A DNA stretch of 64,000 nt from Vibrio barjaei (lineage in GTDB: Bacteria > Pseudomonadota > Gammaproteobacteria > Enterobacterales > Vibrionaceae), in assembly GCF_001639065.2 (NCBI RefSeq), contig NZ_LQXO02000039.1, forward strand, positions 1 through 64,000, in the 5' to 3' direction. The position numbers and the translations under genes are program-made. The notes under the pieces are model-generated. The model had not been told where the DNA came from and ran no database searches. It saw only the letters and a list, made by a program, of their open reading frames with translations. The stretch's first letter is position 1, and the number at the start of each line of letters is the position of its first letter. Shown in pieces: positions 1-8,186 of this stretch.

Positions 1-77
1 TTAGCTTGTTGAACACCATCCATGCTTAGCGCGCGGATTGCATTAGCGAGTTTTTTTCTGTTGTTTGTATCAGTCAT
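1..77 (-). CDS. tkt: transketolase, N-terminal fragment (gene runs off the left edge)
   Basis: Only the first 25 codons lie in the window. They read MTDTNNRKKLANAIRAL and then SMDGVQQA, which matches the start of bacterial transketolases (E. coli TktA carries RKELANAIRALSMDAVQ). The enzyme moves two-carbon units between sugar phosphates in the cytosolic non-oxidative pentose phosphate pathway. The start is the ATG whose complement ends at 77, only 15 bases after the upstream PHP gene, so it is probably the last known member of the leftward cmt/ygg operon. E. coli also has tktA next to its cmtAB/ygg cluster. The rest of the gene cannot be judged. Confidence 0.85.
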   Translation of the reverse strand, partial: MTDTNNRKKLANAIRALSMDGVQQA

Positions 78-92
78 TTTAACGCTCGAAAG

Positions 93-839
93 TTAATATA
101 AATGTTCAAATTCTTGGATGGTCGCTTTGCCACGTAGACGCAGGAAATTTAGGAAGCGGCTCGACGATGTCGACACAATTCGTTCTTCCGGCACTTGGTG
201 TTTAGTTAGCAGGTCTATGGCTTTGTCGAGTTTTGAAATTTCCTCACAAAAGTGCGCGTCTGACCCCGTGGTGAAGTACACACCTATTTCATTTCCTAGA
301 CGGACAATTTCGTCACAACGCGTGTCACTGCCCTTTCGGCTTTTACCAGTTAGTGATGTGTTGTTCACTTCGACAACAATGTTTAAGTCTTTCGCGCACT
401 GTAAGACTTTGCGCATATCAAATGGGTAGTTGGGGTTTCCTGTGTGTCCTAACACGTCAATTCGGCCACTTTTCATAGCGTTGAGCAGCGCTTCAGTGTG
501 CGCTTCTTCCGTCGATGGTGGAAAGACAGGCTCGTGAAAACTGGCGATAACCCAGTCCAAATGTTGGTCACTGGAGTTAGGAAGATCAATCTCTCCCTGA
601 GTGTTTAGAATGTTGGCTTCGACACCACGCAAGATGCCGACATCGTGGAGAAATCGGGGCAGAATCCTTTGATTGTTAAAATACCAGTAATGGGGGGCGC
701 CTGGCATTTCAGGAGCATGATCCGTAATACAAAGAAGCTCCAGCCCCTTATTTTTTGCTGCTAACGCATTCTCTAAGACAGTACTGTAAGCATGGCCGCT
801 AGCAATAGTATGAGTATGGGTATCAATGACTATTTTCAT
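93..839 (-). CDS. ycdX: PHP-family metal-dependent phosphatase, YcdX-like
   Basis: A 248-residue protein. It opens with the PHP metal motif DTHTHT (residues 6-11), followed by TDHAPE near 40, a GVEAN segment near 73, FHEPVF near 102, GHTGNP near 131 and GSDAH near 193. These supply the His/Asp/Glu ligands of the trinuclear zinc site of YcdX-type phosphatases. The length equals the family norm. It lies 19 bases after the kinase-like gene and just before transketolase in one leftward operon, so it probably removes phosphate from an intermediate of the imported sugar. The physiological substrate of YcdX proteins is uncertain. Confidence 0.85.
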   Translation of the reverse strand: MKIVIDTHTHTIASGHAYSTVLENALAAKNKGLELLCITDHAPEMPGAPHYWYFNNQRILPRFLHDVGILRGVEANILNTQGEIDLPNSSDQHLDWVIASFHEPVFPPSTEEAHTEALLNAMKSGRIDVLGHTGNPNYPFDMRKVLQCAKDLNIVVEVNNTSLTGKSRKGSDTRCDEIVRLGNEIGVYFTTGSDAHFCEEISKLDKAIDLLTKHQVPEERIVSTSSSRFLNFLRLRGKATIQEFEHLY

Positions 840-858
840 GACTCTCGTCCTCTATCGC

Positions 859-1590
859 TTAAATCTTGAAAGAACCATCTTGGTTTAGATACAGGTTCAA
901 GTCTGCTTTTTGAGAGTTATTCAGCACGTTATCGACGTTGATAGCATCTGACTTGTAATAGAAGTCCAAGGCATCTTCCTCGGATGTGCCACCGCGAATC
1001 TTACGGTTCACCAAACGGTCTTGTAAGAACTGAGGGTCGGTATCAATGAACACAGTGAAATCAGCAAAATTCTTTAACCCATTCCAAACCGGTTGATCTA
1101 GCAATAGATAGTTTCCTTCGATAACTACAATGTTCTTATCGACAACCAATGCATCGTCCACTGGATCGTGAAGATTTCGGTCGTAATACGGCCATTTAGG
1201 CGAAGGGTCTTTTAACTGTCTTAGTTTTCTGACCAGCTCAGTCAGATTGAAGGTCTCATAAGCACCCTTTATCGAGCGAAGTAATACTTCTTCACCATTT
1301 CGAGTCGTGCTATTGCTGTCTAAGATTTCATTTGGAAAGTGAAAGCCATCAAACGGTAATACTTGCAAGGTTTCTAGGGCTTCGTCTTGCTCTGACAGAT
1401 GTTCCCAAAATGCTGCAAGTGTGGATTTTCCACTGCCTGGAGGCGCAGCAAGAAAGATAATGACTCGGTCTTGTTTTTCTTTGTAGAGTTTGGAGAATTT
1501 TTCGACTAGGGGTTTATGGATTTGTTCAACGTCGCTATTGGGAAATTCAGCTTGGGTTTCAAAGCCGCTAACGTTTAAATTCACTTTCAT
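859..1590 (-). CDS. yggC: P-loop kinase-like protein, YggC family (uridine kinase/fructokinase-like)
   Basis: A 243-residue cytosolic protein with a Walker A motif APPGSGKST (about residues 49-57), a DGFHFPNE segment near 80-87 and a VVIEGNYLLL strand near 154-163. All are typical of the uridine kinase/pantothenate kinase-like P-loop fold. It corresponds to E. coli YggC, which sits in the same cmt/ygg neighbourhood. Ten bases separate it from the MltR-like gene upstream. It probably phosphorylates a sugar or polyol handled by the operon. This is inferred from fold and context, and the substrate is unknown. Confidence 0.75.
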   Translation of the reverse strand: MKVNLNVSGFETQAEFPNSDVEQIHKPLVEKFSKLYKEKQDRVIIFLAAPPGSGKSTLAAFWEHLSEQDEALETLQVLPFDGFHFPNEILDSNSTTRNGEEVLLRSIKGAYETFNLTELVRKLRQLKDPSPKWPYYDRNLHDPVDDALVVDKNIVVIEGNYLLLDQPVWNGLKNFADFTVFIDTDPQFLQDRLVNRKIRGGTSEEDALDFYYKSDAINVDNVLNNSQKADLNLYLNQDGSFKI

Positions 1591-1599
1591 AGTGACACC

Positions 1600-2118
1600 T
1601 TACTGATGGATCTCCTCTTCTATTTTTTGAATGAGCATTTCACAAGACAGTTTAAGGACTGTGATGATTAGAGATTCGTATCTCATCTGTGAAAACGTCT
1701 CAAATGAAGAGAACTTAAGTTGTTTTAGAGATTCAATATAAAAGCTATCTTGTTGCGAAGATAAAATGGCTTGGTTCTCGATAAAGTCATAAATCATGTC
1801 ATCGCTAAACGACACTTTTTCTGGCCTAGACAAGGCGTACTCCAGCACTTGGTCGTAAAGGCCTATATCCGAATAGGTTTCTAGCGAAATCTTACCCATT
1901 GCGAATACTAACTTTGACACCACATCTGTGGTCACGAGAGGCCCATCTTCTTTCAGCAACGGGTCCACAGCATACTCCTTCACTAGTTCGTCTTGTACGA
2001 ATACCGATGGAAGTATGGCTTTTAATTTGAGGTTTATAATTTTGTTTGAAACTTGAAGAAAGGCGGTGGCGTTATCGCACTCATCCAATTTCTCCAATAA
2101 ATCTTCAATTCGTGACAA
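1600..2118 (-). CDS. MltR-family protein, YggD-like
   Basis: A 172-residue, mostly helical acidic protein without a recognisable HTH. Sequence style and position (between the yggP-like and yggC-like genes) match the MltR/YggD family. MtlR represses the mannitol operon, whereas E. coli YggD has been reported to have fumarase activity (FumE), so a name alone does not fix function. Here it lies in a PTS operon and a regulatory role is the simpler reading. A hairpin precedes it in the 58-base gap after the dehydrogenase gene, so its expression may be uncoupled from the genes upstream. Confidence 0.7.
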   Translation of the reverse strand: MSRIEDLLEKLDECDNATAFLQVSNKIINLKLKAILPSVFVQDELVKEYAVDPLLKEDGPLVTTDVVSKLVFAMGKISLETYSDIGLYDQVLEYALSRPEKVSFSDDMIYDFIENQAILSSQQDSFYIESLKQLKFSSFETFSQMRYESLIITVLKLSCEMLIQKIEEEIHQ

Positions 2119-2135
2119 AGTTTCTAACCTTTTGA

Positions 2136-2165
2136 TTATGTGGTAACCGTGAGGCTACCACATAA
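2136..2165 (-). terminator. intercistronic hairpin between yggP-like and MltR-like genes
   Basis: A perfect 10-bp inverted repeat (TTATGTGGTA at 2136-2145, TACCACATAA at 2156-2165) with a 10-base loop. It fills most of the 58-base gap. There is no clear U tract on the minus strand, so it is more likely an mRNA-stabilising or processing hairpin, or a partial terminator, than a full stop. Confidence 0.5.
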
Positions 2166-2176
2166 ATAAGCTTCGA

Positions 2177-3448
2177 CTAAACCGTCAAACTCACGTCATA
2201 AAACTCCAGTAACGCTTTTTCTGCTTCTGCATTCCAAACATAGTTGTTTTGCTGCAAAATCGCGTCCAATTCCCCAAAGAATGGGTCACTGTCTTCTAGA
2301 GTCTTAAACTGGTCGATTGCAGTTAAAGGCAAGTCGATGTGAGGGTAAATCAGCTTCTTACCTCCCGGAATATCAAGCTGGTTCAGAATCGTATCTGGTG
2401 CAGCTTGTAGACCACCTACATGGGTAATCATGAACGATGGGTTAATCTTCCCTTTTGCAGAGAGGTCTAGAGACTCAACCATGTCTCCGGTAGAGCCCCC
2501 TGACGTGCCGACAATATGTGTCGCTTCATAGTGCACGTTGTAGAAGTTAAACGGTACTTTGAATTTCTTATCTGTAGGGCCAGCAAAGAAGTTTAAACAG
2601 CCGTCGTTACCTAGCAGCTCATCCGCTTGCTCTAATACTTGTGATACAGCTGCGTAGACCATAACGTCATCGTAACCTAATCCACCGTTCAGTGATTTAA
2701 GGTACTCAACGGGATCTTCCACATTCGCAGTATTCACATAGTGAAGCTCAACGCCATTCTCTGCCGCTGTGCTCACTGGAATTAAACTCTCAGCACGCGC
2801 GAGACGTTCTGCATCAATGTCAGTAACAACCAGTAGTTTTGGTTTTACTGGACCATTGATCGCGTAGTCGATAGCACCGATACCCATTGGACCAGCACAA
2901 GCGAGAAGCGCCAGCGCTCCGCCCTCTTTGATACCCATATCATGTTCATACACGTAAGGAGTTGTGTGGTAGCTCGCGTGATAGGCGCCAATAATGCACG
3001 ACATTGGTTCTGCTAGCGAAGCGTCAGCAAAGTAGTTCCCTTCATAAGGAAGTACGCAACCAAGGTCGATAGCGATTTTCGGGATAATTGAATAAGTAGC
3101 GTTACCACCAAATGTCTCGTAGCTGTAGCCGGCAGAATAACCAGATGGTAAGCCCATTGCTGGTTGGAGTACAAAAGAGTCACCTGGCTTGAACTTGTCT
3201 TTTAGGTTGTCACCAACTTCAACAATAATACCGGCATACTCGTGACCCGTGATAACTGGTGTTTCTGCAATATCTTCTGGTACACGCTTATGTTTACTAC
3301 CTAGAAGCGCCGCTTTATACGTTGATAAACAAACGCTGTTAGAAATGTTTTTGACCAGTAGTTCATCCGCCGAAATAGCTGGTAGGTCAAAAGTGCGAAG
3401 TTGAATGTTCTTTTCTCCGCAGATGACAGCTGCCGTAGTTTCAACCAT
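2177..3448 (-). CDS. yggP: zinc-binding alcohol/polyol dehydrogenase, YggP-like
   Basis: A 423-residue medium-chain dehydrogenase. A GHEYAGIIVEVGDN segment (residues 68-81) carries the conserved metal-site Glu and GroES-like signature. A Rossmann glycine motif, CAGPMGIGA, follows near 184-192. It should oxidise a polyol or sugar-phosphate hydroxyl with NAD(P). I moved the start to the ATG at 3448, because AGGAGAG sits 5 bases upstream of it while the ATG at 3463 has no Shine-Dalgarno. It lies downstream of the mannitol-type permease genes in the same order as E. coli cmtB-cmtA-yggP. The substrate is unknown, and sorbitol- or mannitol-phosphate-like compounds are plausible. Confidence 0.8.
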   Translation of the reverse strand: MVETTAAVICGEKNIQLRTFDLPAISADELLVKNISNSVCLSTYKAALLGSKHKRVPEDIAETPVITGHEYAGIIVEVGDNLKDKFKPGDSFVLQPAMGLPSGYSAGYSYETFGGNATYSIIPKIAIDLGCVLPYEGNYFADASLAEPMSCIIGAYHASYHTTPYVYEHDMGIKEGGALALLACAGPMGIGAIDYAINGPVKPKLLVVTDIDAERLARAESLIPVSTAAENGVELHYVNTANVEDPVEYLKSLNGGLGYDDVMVYAAVSQVLEQADELLGNDGCLNFFAGPTDKKFKVPFNFYNVHYEATHIVGTSGGSTGDMVESLDLSAKGKINPSFMITHVGGLQAAPDTILNQLDIPGGKKLIYPHIDLPLTAIDQFKTLEDSDPFFGELDAILQQNNYVWNAEAEKALLEFYDVSLTV

Positions 3449-3464
3449 GTTCTCTCTCCTCATA

Positions 3465-3482
3465 GGGGCGCTGAGACGCCCC
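3465..3482 (-). terminator. GC-rich intercistronic hairpin between cmtA and yggP
   Basis: GGGGCG (3465-3470) pairs with CGCCCC (3477-3482) around a 6-base loop. It lies between the cmtA stop and the yggP ribosome binding site. No U tract follows on the minus strand. A stabilising or partial-termination hairpin is the likely role, and such hairpins are common after PTS genes. Confidence 0.45.
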
Positions 3483-3496
3483 CGAAATAATAGTTA

Positions 3497-4900
3497 TTAA
3501 GCTTGTTGTTCGATAGTCACCAGCAGCTCATCTAGCGCTGGGTCATTAATAAAGTTCTTGATAGTAATTACAGGCAACCCTGTTGCTTTCACTGCTCGAC
3601 TTTCTAGACTCTCATGAGTCACAACTATATCTGCGTCACTAGGTACTTTTTCGATAGCGAAGTTCTTCACTTCGACATCGTAGCCTGCTTGTGTCAGTTT
3701 TCTCTTGAAGGTCGACGCTCCCATAGCACTTGAGCCCATACCAGCATCACAAGCAAATGCAACGAACTTGATGTTTTTGCCTTCAGCCGTAGCTTGAGTT
3801 GCAGCCGCTGTGTTGATAGCACCTTCCGCTTTCATGTCCTTCATATTGGTGACTGATTGCTCGAAGTCCTCTTCAGACTCTGTGCTCTTGGACATTTTCA
3901 GAATGGCACTCGCTACCAAGAAAGAAACGATTGTTGCTGTCGTCACACCAGCGATAGTCGCTAGGAAGCTTCCTTTCGGCGTTAGCGCCAAGTAAGAGAA
4001 GATAGAACCTGGACTTGGACCCGCTACTAGACCTGCATCAAGTAGATTGAAGGTTGCGATACCTGTCGCTGCACCAGCAATCATTGCTACGATCATGATT
4101 GGCTTCATCAACACATATGGGAAGTAAAGCTCGTGGATGCCTCCGAAGAAGTGAATGATGATGGCACTTGGCGCTGAACGCTTCGACAAACCTTCACCAA
4201 ATTTCGCATACGCAAGTAGCATACCTAGACCAGGGCCTGGGTTAGACGCCACCATAAAGAAGATGGATTTACCAGTTTCAGCCGCAGCTTGAAGACCTAG
4301 AGGGTAATAAATGCCTTGGTCGATTGCATTGTTTAGGAACAATACTTTTGCTGGTTCATTGATAATCGCAAGTAGAGGTAAGAAACCTGTTGCTACCAAA
4401 GCTTCAATGCCTGATTTAACAAACAAGTTTGCAGCAGTCACAGCAGGACCAACAATCTCGTAAGCAAATAGGCACAGAAGCATACCTACAATACCCAGTG
4501 AGAAGTTGTTCACGACCATCTCAAAGCCAGACGGGATACGGTGTTGGATTCGCTTATCCATTTGCACCACAACCCATGCACTCAGTGGGCCCATAATCAT
4601 TGCACCAACAAACATTGGAATGTCAGCACCTACGATGACACCCATCGTTGCGATAGCACCCGCAACAGCACCACGCTTGTCACCAACAAGTTGACCACCG
4701 GTATAACCGATTAACAACGGTAACAAGTAAGTGATCATTGGACCAACAATGCTGCCAAACGCTTCGTTCGGCATCCAGCCTGTTGGGATAAATAGTGCAG
4801 TGATAAAACCCCACGCAATAAATGCGCCTATATTGGGCAATACCATAGCGGTAAGATGTCCGCCAAATGATTGCACTTTCGCTCTCATATTTGTAGTCAC
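3497..4900 (-). CDS. cmtA: PTS mannitol-family EIICB, CmtA-like
   Basis: A 467-residue inner-membrane sugar permease. Residues 1-340 form a hydrophobic IIC domain with several membrane segments and a NEPAKVLFLNNAIDQG stretch near 180-195, the GI(N/x)EP-like region of mannitol IIC proteins. A polar linker rich in Ala/Glu follows. The IIB domain (about 378-467) carries the phospho-Cys in FACDAGMGSSAMG. It lacks a IIA domain, which is supplied by the next gene upstream (cmtB, 13 bases away). It takes up and phosphorylates a hexitol or similar sugar. The substrate of Cmt systems is not firmly known. Confidence 0.88.
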   Translation of the reverse strand: MTTNMRAKVQSFGGHLTAMVLPNIGAFIAWGFITALFIPTGWMPNEAFGSIVGPMITYLLPLLIGYTGGQLVGDKRGAVAGAIATMGVIVGADIPMFVGAMIMGPLSAWVVVQMDKRIQHRIPSGFEMVVNNFSLGIVGMLLCLFAYEIVGPAVTAANLFVKSGIEALVATGFLPLLAIINEPAKVLFLNNAIDQGIYYPLGLQAAAETGKSIFFMVASNPGPGLGMLLAYAKFGEGLSKRSAPSAIIIHFFGGIHELYFPYVLMKPIMIVAMIAGAATGIATFNLLDAGLVAGPSPGSIFSYLALTPKGSFLATIAGVTTATIVSFLVASAILKMSKSTESEEDFEQSVTNMKDMKAEGAINTAAATQATAEGKNIKFVAFACDAGMGSSAMGASTFKRKLTQAGYDVEVKNFAIEKVPSDADIVVTHESLESRAVKATGLPVITIKNFINDPALDELLVTIEQQA

Positions 4901-4913
4901 GTTACATTCCTTA

Positions 4914-5357
4914 TTAGCAGGTTTTTATAATATCCAATACTTCTGTTTTCGATTTTGCTGCTGCGAGCTTCTCTATATTTGTCTCGTCGACGAGCATTTC
5001 ACTTAAAGATTGGATTACTTGAATGTGAGTATCTGAGTCCTTGGCAGCTAAGGTTAGCAGTACGTTAGCGGGGCCAAGATCTGAACCAAAGTCTACTGGT
5101 TCAGGGAATATGTGAATGCCTAAACCAGTTTTTAGTACACCGGCCTCAGGGCGAGCATGCGGCATCGCGATGCCCGGGCACAAAACGTAATAAGGACCAT
5201 TGTCGATCGTAGACTGAATAATGGCGTCAGCGTAATTCGACGTCACATAGCCCTTCTCTTCAAGGTATTGTGTTGTCGTTCTTACAGCCTGTTCCCATGA
5301 TGTGTTATCATGTTCTACAACGTCTACTAGGTCATGGTCGATTAAGTCATACAGCAT
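4914..5357 (-). CDS. cmtB: PTS mannitol/fructose-type EIIA, CmtB-like
   Basis: A 147-residue cytosolic IIA protein. The phosphoacceptor His lies in GIAMPHARPE (about residues 63-72), the hallmark of the fructose/mannitol IIA family. It would accept phosphate from HPr and pass it to the Cys of the CmtA IIB domain. It is the first gene of the leftward operon, with a CRP-like site about 75 bases upstream of the start. Confidence 0.88.
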   Translation of the reverse strand: MLYDLIDHDLVDVVEHDNTSWEQAVRTTTQYLEEKGYVTSNYADAIIQSTIDNGPYYVLCPGIAMPHARPEAGVLKTGLGIHIFPEPVDFGSDLGPANVLLTLAAKDSDTHIQVIQSLSEMLVDETNIEKLAAAKSKTEVLDIIKTC

Positions 5358-5431
5358 TGTCTTGTCCCATAATGAATTTCGTTGAGTTCATTATGAGTTC
5401 TTTTCCCGAAGAGATGCAATTCCGCGCAAAT

Positions 5432-5447
5432 TGTGACACAAATCACT
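5432..5447 (-). promoter_or_regulatory. predicted CRP (cAMP receptor protein) site upstream of cmtB
   Basis: TGTGA-CACAAA-TCACT matches the CRP consensus TGTGA-N6-TCACA at 9 of 10 core positions. It lies 75-90 bases upstream of the cmtB start, where an activator of a sugar PTS operon would bind. Catabolite control is inferred. Confidence 0.7.
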
Positions 5448-5967
5448 AAAAAACACGTGTCAATAGGCAAGTAATGCTCAAGTTAACAAATCATGACTGA
5501 AAGTTTAGGTAAATCTTTTATTTTAATTACAAGTCAATAGAGGAAAGTTGATAGAAACATCATTTTTAAACATTTCTTGAATTGGATAAATCTAGAAATA
5601 GATCACATTATGCATATTGACGATCGATATTATGTGATATATGAATCATTAATTTTAAGCATTTCAAAACCTCTTCCAGTCACCAGTAGCACGTTTTTCG
5701 CCAAATTAACAAAAGCAACAGTAATTTGTTGCTCAATTTCAGGTAGCTTTACTCTTCATTCTTATTCTTCCACGATAGTGTTTGTTGATTTCTTTATTCT
5801 TGGTGGTAATAAGCCACGCCTTTTAAACCCTTCTGCTTTTTGATTGCGAGTCTACTCACTGAGAACATTCACGTAACTAACTGATGAATATAAATATAAC
5901 TTTATGTTCACCCACTATTCATTCTTATGCCGCTAGGATTCGAGAAAACACATAGGAAGTCCACAAT
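5448..5967. other. AT-rich divergent intergenic region, no gene seen
   Basis: This is the rest of the gap between the leftward cmt operon and the rightward cytochrome gene. It is AT-rich and should hold the cytochrome c promoter. AGGAAG at 5954-5959 is the likely ribosome binding site of the cytochrome gene. An 88-codon open frame at 5577-5843 starts at TTG with no ribosome binding site and no family resemblance, so I do not call it a gene. Confidence 0.6.
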
Positions 5968-6339
5968 ATGAAGACCAAATTGAAATTACTCATCGCAACA
6001 TTATTAGGTGCAATGGCGCTTTTCATTGGCAGTTTCACTTTCGTTTCAGCAGCAAAGCCACCTATTGAAGGCAACATTGCTAATGGAAAACAAAGATACC
6101 TAGCGTTGTGTGTCTCTTGTCATGGTGCTAAGGGGCATGGTGATGGTATAGCGGCTAACGCACTGCAAAATCAACCAGCCAATATCGCTCGCAAGATCAA
6201 CAAACCATTCAAAACACCAACCCAAATTGCTAATAAAGTGTTAGCGGGAAAGCTCGACGAAGGTATGCCTGCTTTTAAAGGAGTACTTACCGAGAAAGAT
6301 GCTCTTGATATCTTGGCGTATGTGCAGTCTATTCAATAA
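5968..6339 (+). CDS. periplasmic class I c-type cytochrome
   Basis: A 123-residue protein with an N-terminal signal peptide (basic KTKLK, hydrophobic core to about residue 27, likely cleavage near Ala28-Ala29). One heme motif, CVSCH, sits at residues 48-52, and Met100 in DEGMPAFKG is the probable sixth ligand. It is a small monoheme electron carrier of the cytochrome c5/c551 type. It converges on the cyo operon but is not part of it. The neighbouring oxidase is of the quinol type, so this cytochrome is probably not its direct donor. Its partner is unknown. Confidence 0.85.
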   Translation: MKTKLKLLIATLLGAMALFIGSFTFVSAAKPPIEGNIANGKQRYLALCVSCHGAKGHGDGIAANALQNQPANIARKINKPFKTPTQIANKVLAGKLDEGMPAFKGVLTEKDALDILAYVQSIQ

Positions 6340-6365
6340 ACAATCTGAACAGTTTAGAGGATAAT

Positions 6366-6399
6366 AGGTTCACGAATCGTCAATCACAACTGTGAACCT
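6366..6399. terminator. possible bidirectional terminator between cytochrome c and cyoE
   Basis: AGGTTCAC (6366-6373) and GTGAACCT (6392-6399) form an 8-bp stem with an 18-base loop in the 65-base gap between two converging genes. The T-run is weak, so this is only a candidate. Confidence 0.35.
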
Positions 6400-6404
6400 G
6401 TCGA

Positions 6405-7271
6405 TTAAAAATGAAGGGGGAGTAGTTCTAGTCCTAGCACTCCGCTGAAACTTGTCACCACCAGCAACGAAACTTTGAATACCGCCTTAGACCAATCAAT
6501 ATAATTGCTGCTATTCATATCGCGGAATGTGACTCTAGCCCAGAACGCACTCATCGCTCCTACCACAATCAGATATTCGTAGTTCGCCTCACCAACAAAG
6601 AAAAGTGCGGCGGCAACCGCACAAAATGCCAACACATAGTGTCGAATATGTTGATTCGCTTTGTTCAGACCTTCCTTAACGGGTAAAACAGGAATGCCTG
6701 CTTGACGGTAATCTTCCATTCTAAAAATAGCAATGGCATAAGAGTGCGGCATTTGCCAAAGACAGAACAGCAGGAACAATAAGACAGATTCAACGCTCAA
6801 ATAATTGGTGACCGCTAGGTAACCGACAAGTGGAGGTACTGCTCCTGAGATACTTCCGATCAAGGTTCCATACACTGAATGTCGCTTATACCACATGGTG
6901 TAAAAGAACACGTAGAAGACATAGCCGATGAGCACAACAACCGCAGATAGTGGATTGGTCAGCTGATATAACAACGCCGTACCAACAAGCAAGAGGAATA
7001 GCGCGTAGACAAACGCGACATCCATATTGACACAACCCTGAACTAAATCACGATGTTTAGTTCGCTCCATCTTCTGGTCAATATCTCTATCGAAAATATT
7101 GTTTACAACACAACCTGACGCTATGACTAGCCCCACACCAACAAGTGCTGCAAAGAACAAGGTAATATCGACATGCTCACTTTTAGCGGCAAGGAAAAAC
7201 CCTGCCGCCGTTGAGACCATGTTGCCAAAAATAATACCTGGTTTTGTAATCGTCAGATAATTTTTGAGCAT
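6405..7271 (-). CDS. cyoE: protoheme IX farnesyltransferase (heme O synthase)
   Basis: A 288-residue polytopic membrane protein of the UbiA prenyltransferase superfamily. The first Asp-rich motif appears as NNIFDRDIDQKMERTKHR (about residues 57-74). Further signature segments are YKRHSVYGTLIGSISGAVPPLVGY near 128-151 and LWQMPHSYAIAIFR near 171-184. It attaches farnesyl to heme B to make heme O, the cofactor of bo3 oxidase. It is the last gene of the cyoABCDE operon, seven bases after cyoD. Confidence 0.93.
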   Translation of the reverse strand: MLKNYLTITKPGIIFGNMVSTAAGFFLAAKSEHVDITLFFAALVGVGLVIASGCVVNNIFDRDIDQKMERTKHRDLVQGCVNMDVAFVYALFLLLVGTALLYQLTNPLSAVVVLIGYVFYVFFYTMWYKRHSVYGTLIGSISGAVPPLVGYLAVTNYLSVESVLLFLLFCLWQMPHSYAIAIFRMEDYRQAGIPVLPVKEGLNKANQHIRHYVLAFCAVAAALFFVGEANYEYLIVVGAMSAFWARVTFRDMNSSNYIDWSKAVFKVSLLVVTSFSGVLGLELLPLHF

Positions 7272-7278
7272 ACTGCCT

Positions 7279-7590
7279 CTACATCATCATGTTCATATTC
7301 ATGTTGTACATTATCCACAGCGACCCGGCGATGAGGATAAACACCACAACGATGGTGAACAGCAACGAAACCAAATTCCACTGCCCATCAGAGGTCTTCG
7401 CTTCCATATGTAGGAAGTATTTGAAGTGAACAAACACCTGAACAATCGCGCAAGCAAATAAAACAAAATACGTTGTACTCGCTGGCAGAGATTGTGCCCA
7501 AACCAAATAGAACGGTACTACGGTCAGTACCAAAGCCGCACAAAACCCTTTGATGTAGTCTGATGCAGCTATATCTGTATTACTGCTCAT
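7279..7590 (-). CDS. cyoD: cytochrome bo3 ubiquinol oxidase subunit IV
   Basis: A 103-residue protein with three membrane helices ending in Met/Asn-rich YNMNMNMMM, like E. coli CyoD. I place the start at 7590 (MSSNTD), where ATG overlaps the cyoC stop as ATGA. An upstream in-frame extension to 7671 would run through the cyoC end and lacks resemblance to the family. The subunit helps assembly of the oxidase in the inner membrane. Confidence 0.9.
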   Translation of the reverse strand: MSSNTDIAASDYIKGFCAALVLTVVPFYLVWAQSLPASTTYFVLFACAIVQVFVHFKYFLHMEAKTSDGQWNLVSLLFTIVVVFILIAGSLWIMYNMNMNMMM

Positions 7591-8186
7591 GACATGACTC
7601 CCAGTAAATAAACGATGGTAAATACACAGATCCAAACAATATCTAAGAAGTGCCAGAACAGGCTTAAACAACTAAAACGCATCGTCATGTTGCTGTTTAA
7701 CCCTTTCTTCGACAGCTGGTGATAACACACCGCCATCCAGATCAAGCCAAATGTCACATGAAGGCCGTGAGTCCCAACTAAAGTAAAGAATGCTGACAAG
7801 AAAGCATTAGTTTGAGGTCCATACCCTTCCACTATCAGGTGATGAAACTCATAGACTTCCATGCCAATAAACCCTAGCCCGAGCAGAAAGGTTACTTTCA
7901 TCCACAACTTGAGGCTGGTAATGTCCTGACGCTTCATCGCGATCATGCCAAAACCAAACGTGATACTACTCAGTAGCAGCAACATGGTTTCTACGAAGAC
8001 AAACGGCAACTCAAACAGTTCTCTCGCTAATGACCCCGTCATAGGGTTACTGGCAAGTACCGCATAAGTAGCGAACAACGTTGCGAAAAGCACGCAGTCA
8101 CTCATCAAGTAAATCCAGAAACCAAACAGCTTGTTATCACTATGATCGTGGCTATCATGAACTGGTGTACTTACACTACCCTGCAT
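7587..8186 (-). CDS. cyoC: cytochrome bo3 ubiquinol oxidase subunit III
   Basis: A 199-residue protein with five predicted membrane helices. It begins with a His/Asp-rich segment (HDSHDHSDN) followed by FGFWIYLMSDCVLFATLF, the typical start of CyoC. GTHGLHVTFGLIWM near 137-150 is the subunit III signature. It overlaps the end of cyoB by 11 bases and the start of cyoD by 4, showing translational coupling within the operon. Confidence 0.92.
   Translation of the reverse strand: MQGSVSTPVHDSHDHSDNKLFGFWIYLMSDCVLFATLFATYAVLASNPMTGSLARELFELPFVFVETMLLLLSSITFGFGMIAMKRQDITSLKLWMKVTFLLGLGFIGMEVYEFHHLIVEGYGPQTNAFLSAFFTLVGTHGLHVTFGLIWMAVCYHQLSKKGLNSNMTMRFSCLSLFWHFLDIVWICVFTIVYLLGVMS

Noticed and set aside
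5577..5843. 88-codon open frame in the cmtB/cytochrome gap
   Set aside because: Starts at TTG without a ribosome binding site, AT-rich low-complexity coding potential, no family resemblance.
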